Source: Aestuariibacter sp. GS-14 (GTDB taxonomy: Bacteria; Pseudomonadota; Gammaproteobacteria; Enterobacterales; Alteromonadaceae). Taken from it: DNA of 64,000 nt. Under the pieces are notes generated by a model. That model saw nothing but the letters and a program-made list of their open reading frames with translations, was not told where the DNA came from and did no database searches. The DNA lies in contig NZ_VHIP01000005.1 of NCBI RefSeq assembly GCF_006494365.1, forward strand, positions 186,001-250,000, in the 5' to 3' direction. This document shows, in pieces, positions 26,589 through 35,261 of the stretch; position 1 is the first letter of the stretch, and every line of letters starts with the position of its first letter. The translations under genes and the position numbers were made by a program.

Positions 26589-28478
26589 TCAGCCACGCTG
26601 AATACGAGCCTTACCGGCGGCCTTTGCCTGATACATTTGTTTGTCGGCTTCAATGAGCACCAGATGTTCATCTGCACAGGCCGCCCCGTCCACCAAACCA
26701 ACTGAAAACGTCACCTTGCTGCATCCGAGTTGTCGCAACTCTTTGGGTAAAGCTTCACACGCTTGCAGCAATTTCCCGATGGCGACTTGTGCATTATCAA
26801 CCGTGGTATCCGGTAGAATAATTAAAAACTCTTCACCGCCAATGCGCCCAAAAATATCCGTTGAGCGCAACGACGCCCTTGCCTTGTCTGCCACAAACTT
26901 CAACACCATATCACCAACGTGATGGCCCAACTTGTCGTTGATCAGCTTGAAGTTGTCCAGGTCGGCAACTGCAACGGGTAATGCTTTTTGTGATCGTAAA
27001 GCCAGCTTGTGCTCTCTGGAAAGTAACGCCAGTGTTTGGCGACGATTAAACACTCCGGTTAATTCGTCGGTATGCGCCAGTTTGGACATATAGTCGCGCT
27101 GCCCTCTCACCAGCCAAAGCACCAGCAGTATGGCAATGAACGCAATTGCCAGTACAGCAACCACCAGCCAGACGATGGTCTTTTCCCGCGACGCCACCGT
27201 TAATTCAGCAGTTTGACGCGCATTTTTCTCTGCCAGCACCTGATTGTTTAGTTCAGCCTGTTCCAATTGAAACTCAGCACGCGATTGCTGATACCGCTCG
27301 GCATTGGTTTGCTTAATGTAGCTTTCATATGCCTTGTGGGCTTCATAGAGCACTTGATAAGCCTGTTCAAAGCGCCCGAGCCCGGCGAGAATGTCAGATT
27401 TTTTAATCAGCGCATCATAACGCTGGTTCAGCATGGATTCGTTCACTGCCAGTTGCCGTGCTCGTTCTGCAACAACAAGCGCCTCTTCCAGCCTGTGCTG
27501 TCTTTCCAGTAATCGCAAAATCATGATATTGGTACTAAATTGCATGTAGCGGTTTTGTGATGACTCGAACACGCTAAGCACATTATTGAGTGAATCCAAC
27601 AATTCAGTATCTGATTTGGACGCCACTTGTGGGTTATCCATATGTAAGCGAACCAATTCTACTGCTGTGTAAGCTTCGCCCTGCTTATCTCCTAGCGACA
27701 GTGATATAGCCATACTTTCGTTGAAATAATCGAGGGCCGTCTCTGGCTGTTTTAAATCCAGATAGGCTTTCCCTAATCCAAACAGAGAATTAGATAGCTC
27801 CACCTGATTCTGAGTCTGTCTGTAATAGTCGACAGACTCGATAAAATAAGGAATAGTCAGTGCGGGGGCGTGCTTGTATTCATACACTAGCGCAATAAAG
27901 GACGCCACATGGGCAGGGTCCATTTTAGTGCCAACAGGGTCGCGCTGCGCTTGCAGATAGGCGTCTTGCAACACGGTAAGCGCCTTGTCGAATTGCGCCA
28001 GCGTGATATACGCCGACCCCAGTGAAAGTCGGCTGTTAGCCAGCAACGCTTCATCATTGTTCTGTTGTGCCCACTCAAGGGCTCTCAATCCATAAGTTAT
28101 ACCTGCTTCGGCATCGCCTTGCATTTCATAACTTGCGCACACTTGAGCATTAGCCCACTGCAAAAGTTGCGTATCTTTCGCTTTTTCGGCTAATGAAACC
28201 ACCAGCAGACTTTGTTCCAGCGCCTGCCCACCCAGAATGGCCGCGTAATACGCCTCACTTAGTACATATCGGTACTGCGCCTCGATTTGCTCAGACGGCA
28301 ATCTGCCTTGCTCCAGTAACGAGGTTATTTGTTTGATGACAGCCGTTGGGGATTGATTGATATCTGCGCGCAAGGAAGCCAAATCATCGTCGAATTCAAT
28401 TGCATTTGCACTCAGGGTAAGGCAAGCAATGGCAACATAAGTAAGCAAGCCGATTACGTACGGAATCGCAGATTTAAT
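26589..28478 (-). CDS. Diguanylate cyclase with N-terminal TPR-type repeats
   Basis: Makes the second messenger c-di-GMP. Order: signal peptide; a periplasmic helical-repeat region of TPR type (about residues 40-400, with GKAYLDLKQPETALDYFNESM and similar units); a coiled-coil; one membrane helix (TIVWLVVAVLAIAFIAILLV); and a GGDEF domain with GGEEF at about 547-551. An RxxD inhibitory site (RSTD) stands five residues before it. The annotated TTG at 28448 has no SD and leaves a signal peptide lacking positive charge. An ATT at 28476-28478, 8 nt after GGAG, gives MKSAIPYVIGLL, a proper signal peptide, and is used here. The periplasmic ligand is unknown. Confidence 0.9.
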   Translation of the reverse strand: MKSAIPYVIGLLTYVAIACLTLSANAIEFDDDLASLRADINQSPTAVIKQITSLLEQGRLPSEQIEAQYRYVLSEAYYAAILGGQALEQSLLVVSLAEKAKDTQLLQWANAQVCASYEMQGDAEAGITYGLRALEWAQQNNDEALLANSRLSLGSAYITLAQFDKALTVLQDAYLQAQRDPVGTKMDPAHVASFIALVYEYKHAPALTIPYFIESVDYYRQTQNQVELSNSLFGLGKAYLDLKQPETALDYFNESMAISLSLGDKQGEAYTAVELVRLHMDNPQVASKSDTELLDSLNNVLSVFESSQNRYMQFSTNIMILRLLERQHRLEEALVVAERARQLAVNESMLNQRYDALIKKSDILAGLGRFEQAYQVLYEAHKAYESYIKQTNAERYQQSRAEFQLEQAELNNQVLAEKNARQTAELTVASREKTIVWLVVAVLAIAFIAILLVLWLVRGQRDYMSKLAHTDELTGVFNRRQTLALLSREHKLALRSQKALPVAVADLDNFKLINDKLGHHVGDMVLKFVADKARASLRSTDIFGRIGGEEFLIILPDTTVDNAQVAIGKLLQACEALPKELRQLGCSKVTFSVGLVDGAACADEHLVLIEADKQMYQAKAAGKARIQRG

Positions 28479-28824
28479 ATTAAATACTCCAAATAAACTG
28501 TATCTGAATAAATTTTACTGTTCAGTTCGCATTTCCATATTTATCTGAATCAGGACCCGCAAGACAGCACTTAGTACAATGACACATATTTAACTGTAAC
28601 AATAAGCTGAACCCACAGGCTGATGCAATATTAGGCTACACTTTTGGTAGTATTGCTGTGAACTGAGTATCGGTATATGGTGTCTATGGTTTATTAAGCT
28701 TTAATGCGCGGTACCATAATTGTGCTTTGTTATTTTAAGCGTTATTTAAAGTGCTACTCTCCTTCTTTGTCCTGAATATATAAGGGTGTAACAAAAGCCT
28801 AAGGCCTACTTGCAGTTGCTAACT
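28479..28824. other. Divergent promoter region, no gene seen
   Basis: About 345 bases between the diguanylate cyclase and the GspE-like gene. AT-rich, with no credible open frame; a TATATAA near 28770 could be part of a promoter for the ATPase gene. No strong dyad or known operator seen. Confidence 0.4.
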
Positions 28825-31044
28825 ATGATAGAAGAAAATAAAAATCCGCGGGTATTTGAAGAAATAAACACCATCCTGGCGAACAACCCTACGCTAATGG
28901 ATGCATACAAAGATCTCGAACCGCTGATTTTAGGACTGTTCGACGCCCAGCGTATGAGTATTTTCCAACGGCGGCGTCAGCATCAGGATTTGGTTGCCCG
29001 TTTTAAAACCGGCAAAGAAACTCTCGAAATTAAAGTACCCATCAGTCCATTGTCGATTGCTGGTTATGTTGCTCTGTCGCAGCGCTCGCTGATCATCTCT
29101 AATCCCTATGACACTGAAGAATTGTCGGCTATTCACCCACGCCTGCGTTTTGCTGATAGATTCGATAAAAGCAGCGACTTTAAAACGCGTAATATTCTCT
29201 GCGTACCCATTCTCAACGCGGGTGTAATGATGGGGGTGATGCAAATCATCAACAAGCAACACGGGCCATTCACCAACCGCGATATGGCAATTGCCAAGGA
29301 GCTTTCCGAGATCCTTGGCAATAAATTCCGTTATGAATTGGGCGGTACAAAAAATCCATTCGACTTACTGCTGCACGAACAACTGATCAGCGAAAAGGCG
29401 CTCAGTGATTTACAGGAATCCAGCACAGATATGCGTCAGACGGTACAACGTCTCATGTCGGAATACCGCATAAATGAAGCCAAACTGGGTAACTCGCTGT
29501 CGATACACTATCAGGTTCCCTTTATCCCCTTTGATCCTGATAAATTTCACTTATTTCAGAGCGAAAGCAAGCTAAACAGTTCCTACCTGAAGCGCAACTT
29601 TGTGGCAGTAATAGCAGATGCCCGGGACAAGCCCACTGTGTTAATGGCTGAGCCGAATAATGCATCACTGTTAATGGAAATCGAAAGTGCCCTGGGTATA
29701 GACAGCTACGAAATAGCAGTGGGTTTACCTAATCATATCCTACAGTATCTTGGCGACTCTGTTGGCGGCGGCGCACCAGGCGAAATGAGCGAAATCCTCG
29801 ATGAAATAGGCACGTCAGCAGAAGAGTCAGACGAGCACTTTGACGAGTTATCCGACGATGCACCGGCTGTTGTGCGTCTGGTGAGCCGAATTCTACACGA
29901 CGCTAAACGTCTTAATGCCTCAGATATACACATTGACCCGGAAAAGAACGCTCCGACGCGCGTGCGAATGCGTGTAGACGGTGTGTGCCGGGACATCAAC
30001 CAGGTTCCGGCATCGCACCACAACGCAGTAATTGCCCGCATTAAGATCATGTCTAACCTGAACATCGCTGAAAAGCGCGTACCGCAAGATGGTAAACTGG
30101 CATTTCGCATGAGCGGTCAGTTAGTGGAGGTGCGGGTAGCTACCATTCCAACTGTAGCTGGTGAAGGTGTAGTAATGCGTATTCTGGCCTCAGGTGGCGC
30201 TATGCCAATAGGTAAAATGAACCTGGCACCTGCGAATATGCAGCGTATAGAGGAAATGATTAAAAAACCTCACGGTATTTTACTGGTGGTGGGACCAACG
30301 GGGTCGGGAAAAACCACCACCCTGCACGCCATTCTGGGTTATTTGAATACACCAGAAAAGAAAATCTGGACTGCCGAAGACCCGGTAGAGATTACCCAAC
30401 CCGGCCTGCAACAAGTTCAGGTTAGCCCCAAGATTGGGTTTACCTTTGCGAATGCCCTTCGGGCGTTTCTGCGGGCCGACCCGGATATCATTCTGATTGG
30501 TGAAATGCGTGATAAAGAAACCGCGCACGCTGGTATCGAAGCTTCGCTCACTGGGCACCTTGTATTGTCTACGCTTCACACCAACTCGGCACCTGAAACC
30601 ATCACCCGTTTATTGGATTTGGGTTTAGATCCGGTGAACTTCTCTGACGCCTGCGTTGGCATTCTGGCGCAGCGCTTAATCAGAACGCTTTGTTCAAACT
30701 GTAAGGAAAAATACCTCGCCACTGACACAGATATCGCCTTTATTAAACGCCAGTATGGTGAAGAGCTCATTGGTGAACTAAATCTACCTGAACCTTTGGA
30801 GTTATATCGGGCGAAAGGCTGTGAAGAGTGCGGTGATACCGGCTATCGTGGCCGAACAGGTGTGCATGAGTTACTGGGCATGACCCCGGCGCTGCGTTCG
30901 ATGGTGTACAAAGAAGCCTCCGTAGCCGACATGAAGGCACAAGCGATGAAAGACGGCATGCGAACACTGGTACAGGACGCCATTTTCAAAGTGGTAAAAG
31001 GGGATACCGACTTAGCGCAAGTGCAGATTGTAGGTGGTGACTAA
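28825..31044 (+). CDS. GspE/PilB-family secretion ATPase with N-terminal GAF domain (orphan)
   Basis: Type II/IV secretion-type hexameric ATPase. N-terminal GAF domain roughly residues 15-180 (GFFDA/QRM region to LGNKFRYELGG), then a linker domain, then the T2SSE core: SDIHIDPEKN, Walker A GPTGSGKTTT near 490, the Asp-box region TAEDPVEITQPGLQQVQV, Walker B ILIGEMRDKETA, the His box GHLVLSTLHTNSA, and two CxxC zinc pairs (CSNC and CEEC). No pilin, inner-membrane PilC/GspF or secretin gene is nearby. ATG 28825 is used; a TTG at 28810 with AAGG five bases upstream is an equally good start adding five residues. Likely assists a pilus or secretion system encoded elsewhere, gated by a small ligand bound by GAF. 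Confidence 0.9.
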   Translation: MIEENKNPRVFEEINTILANNPTLMDAYKDLEPLILGLFDAQRMSIFQRRRQHQDLVARFKTGKETLEIKVPISPLSIAGYVALSQRSLIISNPYDTEELSAIHPRLRFADRFDKSSDFKTRNILCVPILNAGVMMGVMQIINKQHGPFTNRDMAIAKELSEILGNKFRYELGGTKNPFDLLLHEQLISEKALSDLQESSTDMRQTVQRLMSEYRINEAKLGNSLSIHYQVPFIPFDPDKFHLFQSESKLNSSYLKRNFVAVIADARDKPTVLMAEPNNASLLMEIESALGIDSYEIAVGLPNHILQYLGDSVGGGAPGEMSEILDEIGTSAEESDEHFDELSDDAPAVVRLVSRILHDAKRLNASDIHIDPEKNAPTRVRMRVDGVCRDINQVPASHHNAVIARIKIMSNLNIAEKRVPQDGKLAFRMSGQLVEVRVATIPTVAGEGVVMRILASGGAMPIGKMNLAPANMQRIEEMIKKPHGILLVVGPTGSGKTTTLHAILGYLNTPEKKIWTAEDPVEITQPGLQQVQVSPKIGFTFANALRAFLRADPDIILIGEMRDKETAHAGIEASLTGHLVLSTLHTNSAPETITRLLDLGLDPVNFSDACVGILAQRLIRTLCSNCKEKYLATDTDIAFIKRQYGEELIGELNLPEPLELYRAKGCEECGDTGYRGRTGVHELLGMTPALRSMVYKEASVADMKAQAMKDGMRTLVQDAIFKVVKGDTDLAQVQIVGGD

Positions 31045-31200
31045 CTCACCCCCTTACTGCATAACTTAAAAAACTGTGTTGATTACGCATCAGTAAGATA
31101 TTAGTCGTAAAATACGACAAATACATCTGCCGGCTCTTTTCGCAGTCATCCGCAAATCGTACTATAGTTTTATATTTATAGTGCTATTCACGGATGTAAG

Positions 31201-32715
31201 ATGTGCAGGATGTCGCTGCGACTCATAATGTGTTTGCTTTGTTGGCTACCAGGTAGTGTGCTGGCCCAGTGCATCATTGAAAAGCCAGTTCAGCAAGCTC
31301 TCACCACGCCGGTTTCGCTGAGTCTCGGGGTACTGGACATTCAGTTGCAATGTAATCTGAATACGCCCCAGGCGCTGAGTTTTCCGCTGGATATTGTAAG
31401 TCGCCCCAGAATTTATACCCCGCCTGATGTCTCCATTGTGCCACTCAGTAGCGCAAGAGCTGCCTACTTACTTCCAAGCGGTGACTATACATTTACGCTA
31501 ACACTGGACGTAGTGCGCCCGAGGCAATTGCCATTGCGATTGGAGCCCGTCGCTCAGTTTCAACAACATAACAGCCTTCACTTACTTTCCATTAGTGGCT
31601 TTGCCGGACTTTGTATTGCACTGAGTTTATACGTGGGCATTTTAGGCAGAAGCCTGCGAAACGAGGGCTTTTACGCTTATAGTGCTTACATTCTAAGCGC
31701 CGGATTCTTTTTTGTGTTGCAGGAAGGTGTGCTCAAAGTACTTTTCCCACTAGCAGCATGGTTACACAGCATCGGCTTGAAACTCGTATTTGCAGGCTTA
31801 ACCGTATACACCGCACAGCGCTTTATTAGCCGGCTGCTGGAGTTTAAGTTGTTACTTAGGAACTGGGAATACGCAATAATTCAATTTGCGGCACTAGCTG
31901 TTTTAGCACTGGGGGGAATGGCCGCGGTTGTGCCTTCGCCACTAAACCAATACGCCAGCCTGCTGATGGGAAGCCTGACTATTGTTGTAATGCTGACCCT
32001 GGTGGTAGCTACTGTATATGCCATGGTACGCAAGATTCATTGTGCTGGCCTGGTGCTGCTTGCCCTGTTCTTATTGCTGGCTGCAATGGCCTTTAGGGTG
32101 TATTTCCCTCACGTGAGTGAGTTCCTGCATCGATATGCACTTATTATTGCCGTTACCATTGAGGCTTTTCTACTGGCCATCGCCGCCTCTGAAAAAGTAA
32201 AGCGATTACAGAAAGATAAAATCACCGCGTATATGAATGCCGCCAGTGATACCCTTTGCCCGGTATTAAACAGGCGAGGCTGGGAAGAAGCGGCCAACCG
32301 CTTGCTAAAGCAACACCGTAAGGATGGCGGATTTTTGGTAATGCTGTTTATAGACATGAACGACTTTAAACAGATTAACGATAAATATGGACACAATGTT
32401 GGCGACAACGCACTGATTATTTTAGCCAAAATCCTCAATGCGCAATGCCGACCACAGGATATTGTTGGGCGACTTGGCGGCGATGAATTTGTCATCATGA
32501 GTCATTGCCACAGCCGCAATATTGGTGAACGCATGATTGAACGTATAAGAACCAGGCTGGCTAGCCTGGAACTGCGCATAGACGATATCAATTTGCCGGT
32601 TTCCGCCAGTATTGGGGCGCAGATCATCGACCTGCCCCACACCGATTTATCGATACTCCTGCATCAAACCGACATGCTAATGTACGAACAAAAGCAGCAA
32701 AAACTTATGGTTTAA
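31201..32715 (+). CDS. Diguanylate cyclase with 7TM sensor (7TMR-DISM-like)
   Basis: 504-residue membrane c-di-GMP synthase. A signal peptide (to about LAQ, residue 24) leads into a short periplasmic domain, then seven hydrophobic helices between about residues 135 and 335. A short coiled-coil (AASEKVKRLQKDK) follows, then the GGDEF domain with GGDEF at about 426-430 and an RxxD I-site (RPQD) just upstream. The arrangement matches the 7TMR-DISM class. ATG 31201 or 31210 could start it. Its end overlaps the convergent CBM9-like gene by 11 nt. Confidence 0.87.
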   Translation: MCRMSLRLIMCLLCWLPGSVLAQCIIEKPVQQALTTPVSLSLGVLDIQLQCNLNTPQALSFPLDIVSRPRIYTPPDVSIVPLSSARAAYLLPSGDYTFTLTLDVVRPRQLPLRLEPVAQFQQHNSLHLLSISGFAGLCIALSLYVGILGRSLRNEGFYAYSAYILSAGFFFVLQEGVLKVLFPLAAWLHSIGLKLVFAGLTVYTAQRFISRLLEFKLLLRNWEYAIIQFAALAVLALGGMAAVVPSPLNQYASLLMGSLTIVVMLTLVVATVYAMVRKIHCAGLVLLALFLLLAAMAFRVYFPHVSEFLHRYALIIAVTIEAFLLAIAASEKVKRLQKDKITAYMNAASDTLCPVLNRRGWEEAANRLLKQHRKDGGFLVMLFIDMNDFKQINDKYGHNVGDNALIILAKILNAQCRPQDIVGRLGGDEFVIMSHCHSRNIGERMIERIRTRLASLELRIDDINLPVSASIGAQIIDLPHTDLSILLHQTDMLMYEQKQQKLMV

Positions 32716-33505
32716 GTACAATTTTGCCGAATACCGATGCGTCGATATATCCCAGGTTTTTGCTGCCGTTAACCGCTTCAACAGCGTGTGAACCCACAAA
32801 GTGTTCGCGTTCTTCGCTACCGTCATTGTCGCAATACGCCAGCATAAAACCGATCACCTGATCTGCGCTTAATGTTAGTGGCTCACCTGGATTATCTTCG
32901 GTAAACGTATCAGGGAATATTTTAATACTTATTTCCCAGGTAATCGCAAACGGTGCTTTGTCTGAACGAGTCCAGCGGCTGTATGCATGATCATTCAGAA
33001 TAACGTAATTCTGCTTATCGCCCTTGTTTGGGCCGATGTCCAGCACATTGCCGTCCAGTGCAATGTGATAGGCAAAGGCATTGTAACTGGTTAAGTGATT
33101 GCCACCTGACGCATCGGCATCAATAAAGATTTCCAGACAATCGTCATCCCAGTATTTATCGATTGGATCGGGATGATTATCCCACAACACGTCATCAATA
33201 ATTTCAGCCATCAGGAAGAGCTGCCCGTTGTTCCACAACAATTTATAGCGGCCTGAAAAATCCTCAGGCGCTGGCATGTCACCCACCATTAACTCTGTCA
33301 TTGGCAACCATTCAGCTTGTGCCCAGGCAGATTCATTGGCCACGCCATCAATAACCACTGCCGATACGGCTTTAGACACTTCGATGTCTTTTGCGTACAG
33401 TGCTGATGTTGCCAGTGCAGTTATTGCTACACTCTTTACCAGGGTTTCCGATATTGCTTTAACTGTGTGTCCTAACTTGCTTAAACTATAAAATGGGTTG
33501 TTCAA
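32705..33505 (-). CDS. Secreted carbohydrate-binding family 9-like (CBM9/DOMON-like) protein
   Basis: About 266 residues. A basic N-terminal region and hydrophobic helix (VKSVAITALATSALYA) form a signal peptide, then a single CBM9-like beta-sandwich: VVIDGVANESAWAQAEWLP, the strand YKLLWNNGQLFLMAEIIDDVL, and DDDCLEIFIDADASGG. GTG 33508 or TTG 33505 is the start, 6-9 nt after AGGAG. It follows the PII gene by about 33 nt on the same strand, an odd functional pairing. A polysaccharide or heme/sugar-binding role is plausible, but the ligand is unknown. Confidence 0.8.
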   Translation of the reverse strand: MNNPFYSLSKLGHTVKAISETLVKSVAITALATSALYAKDIEVSKAVSAVVIDGVANESAWAQAEWLPMTELMVGDMPAPEDFSGRYKLLWNNGQLFLMAEIIDDVLWDNHPDPIDKYWDDDCLEIFIDADASGGNHLTSYNAFAYHIALDGNVLDIGPNKGDKQNYVILNDHAYSRWTRSDKAPFAITWEISIKIFPDTFTEDNPGEPLTLSADQVIGFMLAYCDNDGSEEREHFVGSHAVEAVNGSKNLGYIDASVFGKIVLKP

Positions 33506-33540
33506 CACCTGATTGTGCTCCTTTTTTTGTTATGCTCACC

Positions 33541-33879
33541 CTATAGGGCGTCCAGGCCTTTTTCACCGGTTCGGATGCGAATGGCTTTTTCTACATCCGC
33601 CACAAATATCTTCCCATCGCCCACTTTACCCGTACGGGCAGTATTGATGATGGCTTCACATACCTGGTCGAGTAAGTTATCTGCTATAACAATTTCCAGT
33701 CTCAATTTAGGTACATAGGCCACTTCGTATTCTGCACCCCGGTACAATTCGCTGTGCCCTTTTTGTCGTCCAAAACCATTCACTTCGCTAATGGTTAGCC
33801 CGTTTATACCAACCTGACCAAGCGCTTCTCGCACTTCTTCCAGCCGGAAGGGTTTTATAATTGCTGTGACTTTTTTCAT
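33541..33879 (-). CDS. glnB: Nitrogen regulatory protein P-II
   Basis: 112-residue trimeric PII sensor of 2-oxoglutarate, ATP/ADP and glutamine status. Opens MKKVTAIIKPFRLEEVREAL. The T-loop carries the uridylylated Tyr in ELYRGAEY, and the B-loop TGKVGDGKIFV and C-loop RIRTGE are intact. The sequence is intermediate between GlnB and GlnK, and no amtB is adjacent, so the GlnB symbol is a convention. It may be co-transcribed with the CBM9-like gene downstream. Confidence 0.95.
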   Translation of the reverse strand: MKKVTAIIKPFRLEEVREALGQVGINGLTISEVNGFGRQKGHSELYRGAEYEVAYVPKLRLEIVIADNLLDQVCEAIINTARTGKVGDGKIFVADVEKAIRIRTGEKGLDAL

Positions 33880-34035
33880 AACAGGATAATACTGGTACTA
33901 AACATGCTCAGTCTGTACTATTTATCTCTGATTTACCAACGAATTTACCTAAACGGCACGCTTGGTGCTTGTGAATGTTATTATTCATCGCCATATCGGC
34001 TTTACGAAATCAATCAATCCAGTTAGAGGACAATC

Positions 34036-34419
34036 ATGAACAAAGCGCTGTTGTGTTTAGCAGGGATTGCAGCCCTGTTAAGTGGATGCACCACATTACC
34101 AACCGACAAAGAAATTGATGAGGCTGATTACGGCAGCTATCCCACTGACTACGAGAATATTGTAAAAACCTACTACAGTTATCACCTCACTCACCCCGAC
34201 TCAATTGACTATGCAAAAATCAGCAAGCCACGTCGCTATTGGCTAGGTAACGAACTGGATAGCGTTTACTACGGTTATCTGGTGTGTGCGACCGTAAATT
34301 ACCGCAACATGGTAGGTAAAGACACGGGCTATAACGCCCATGCATTGCTTATCAACAATGGTCTGGTCGTAAAATATGTCGAAGATGGCACCTGGTGGGG
34401 TAAACCGCTTTGCGATTAA
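34036..34419 (+). CDS. Small lipoprotein of unknown function (127 aa)
   Basis: Lipoprotein signal with lipobox LSGC (Cys at residue 18). The mature part begins TTLPTDKEIDEADYGSYP. The rest is a compact Tyr-rich domain with a probable disulfide pair (VCATVNY and the C-terminal PLCD). SD AGGACA is 6 nt before ATG. No catalytic motif or named family recognised. It stands alone between the PII gene (divergent) and the solute-binding protein gene. Confidence 0.75.
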   Translation: MNKALLCLAGIAALLSGCTTLPTDKEIDEADYGSYPTDYENIVKTYYSYHLTHPDSIDYAKISKPRRYWLGNELDSVYYGYLVCATVNYRNMVGKDTGYNAHALLINNGLVVKYVEDGTWWGKPLCD

Positions 34420-34517
34420 AGGCATAACAAACAAGGTAATTCCTTCTGCTGTGCTACTTGCAAGTGGATGAGACTACCGTATTATGAACCTCTCGTTTGC
34501 AAAGGGACTTAAGCCGC

Positions 34518-35240
34518 ATGCGATGCTGGGTGTTACTGCTATTGTTGTTATCTTGGAGCGCGTATGGCAAGGAAGTGTTGCGCTCTGCTGTGTCAGACAA
34601 TTTCCCCGACGGTTTGCATACCTACTATTTGGCTTACCTTGCCAACAAACTCGATGTAGAGTCTGAAATTGGCACAATGCCTTACGCAAGACGACTGCTA
34701 TCGGTAGACAACGGTACCTTAGATATAATGGTTGGCGTATCGAATACCGCTCCGATTGGCGACAACACCTTGCGTCTTGATCCAGCATATGAATCACTGA
34801 GTGTCGCTATATTTGTGTTGGCGGGTAATGAGTCTTCTATCGATTCCATCAATAGTTTTCAGCAACATATTGTAGGAGTAACCCGCAGTTCCAGCCGTCA
34901 GTCGGTATTAGAGAATGTGCCTGAAAGCCGCATCGTGTCAGTTGAATCCATCGAACAAAAAATAGATTTGCTGCTAAAAGGCAGAATTGACTCATTTATG
35001 CACGTAAAAGAGAGTACCCTTACCACGCTGGTCTCGCAGGGCTTATACACTAAAATTCGTCTGGCAACGTTTCAGCCGCCCAAGGAATATGAGCAACATG
35101 TGATCATAAACAAAAACTCCTGGTTGTACACACGCAAAGATGAGCTTGAAAAAATCATCCGCGACGGCGTTGTCAACGGCGACTTTGCTCATATTCGCCA
35201 CCAGTTCTATATCGCAGAAAACGCATCTAAAACTCAATAA
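34518..35240 (+). CDS. Periplasmic solute-binding protein, family 3-like (no transporter attached)
   Basis: 240 residues from ATG 34518 (MRCWVLLLLLLSWSAYG signal peptide); the frame opens at a TTG seven codons earlier. The body follows the SBP_bac_3 fold: LRSAVSDNFPDG, IGTMPYARRLLSVDNGTLDIMVG, an LDPAYESLSVAIFV hinge and VGVTRSSSRQSVL. No ABC permease or ATPase is next to it. Such stand-alone proteins in Alteromonadales often act as sensors or are orphans. It converges with the HTCS gene, 21 nt apart. Confidence 0.78.
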   Translation: MRCWVLLLLLLSWSAYGKEVLRSAVSDNFPDGLHTYYLAYLANKLDVESEIGTMPYARRLLSVDNGTLDIMVGVSNTAPIGDNTLRLDPAYESLSVAIFVLAGNESSIDSINSFQQHIVGVTRSSSRQSVLENVPESRIVSVESIEQKIDLLLKGRIDSFMHVKESTLTTLVSQGLYTKIRLATFQPPKEYEQHVIINKNSWLYTRKDELEKIIRDGVVNGDFAHIRHQFYIAENASKTQ

Positions 35241-35261
35241 CAGCGCGATGAGTTTAGCCCA

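Noticed and set aside
26335-26601. Open frame inside the folded repeat element
   Set aside because: Composition follows the palindromes, there is no transposase motif, and the repeat explains the sequence.
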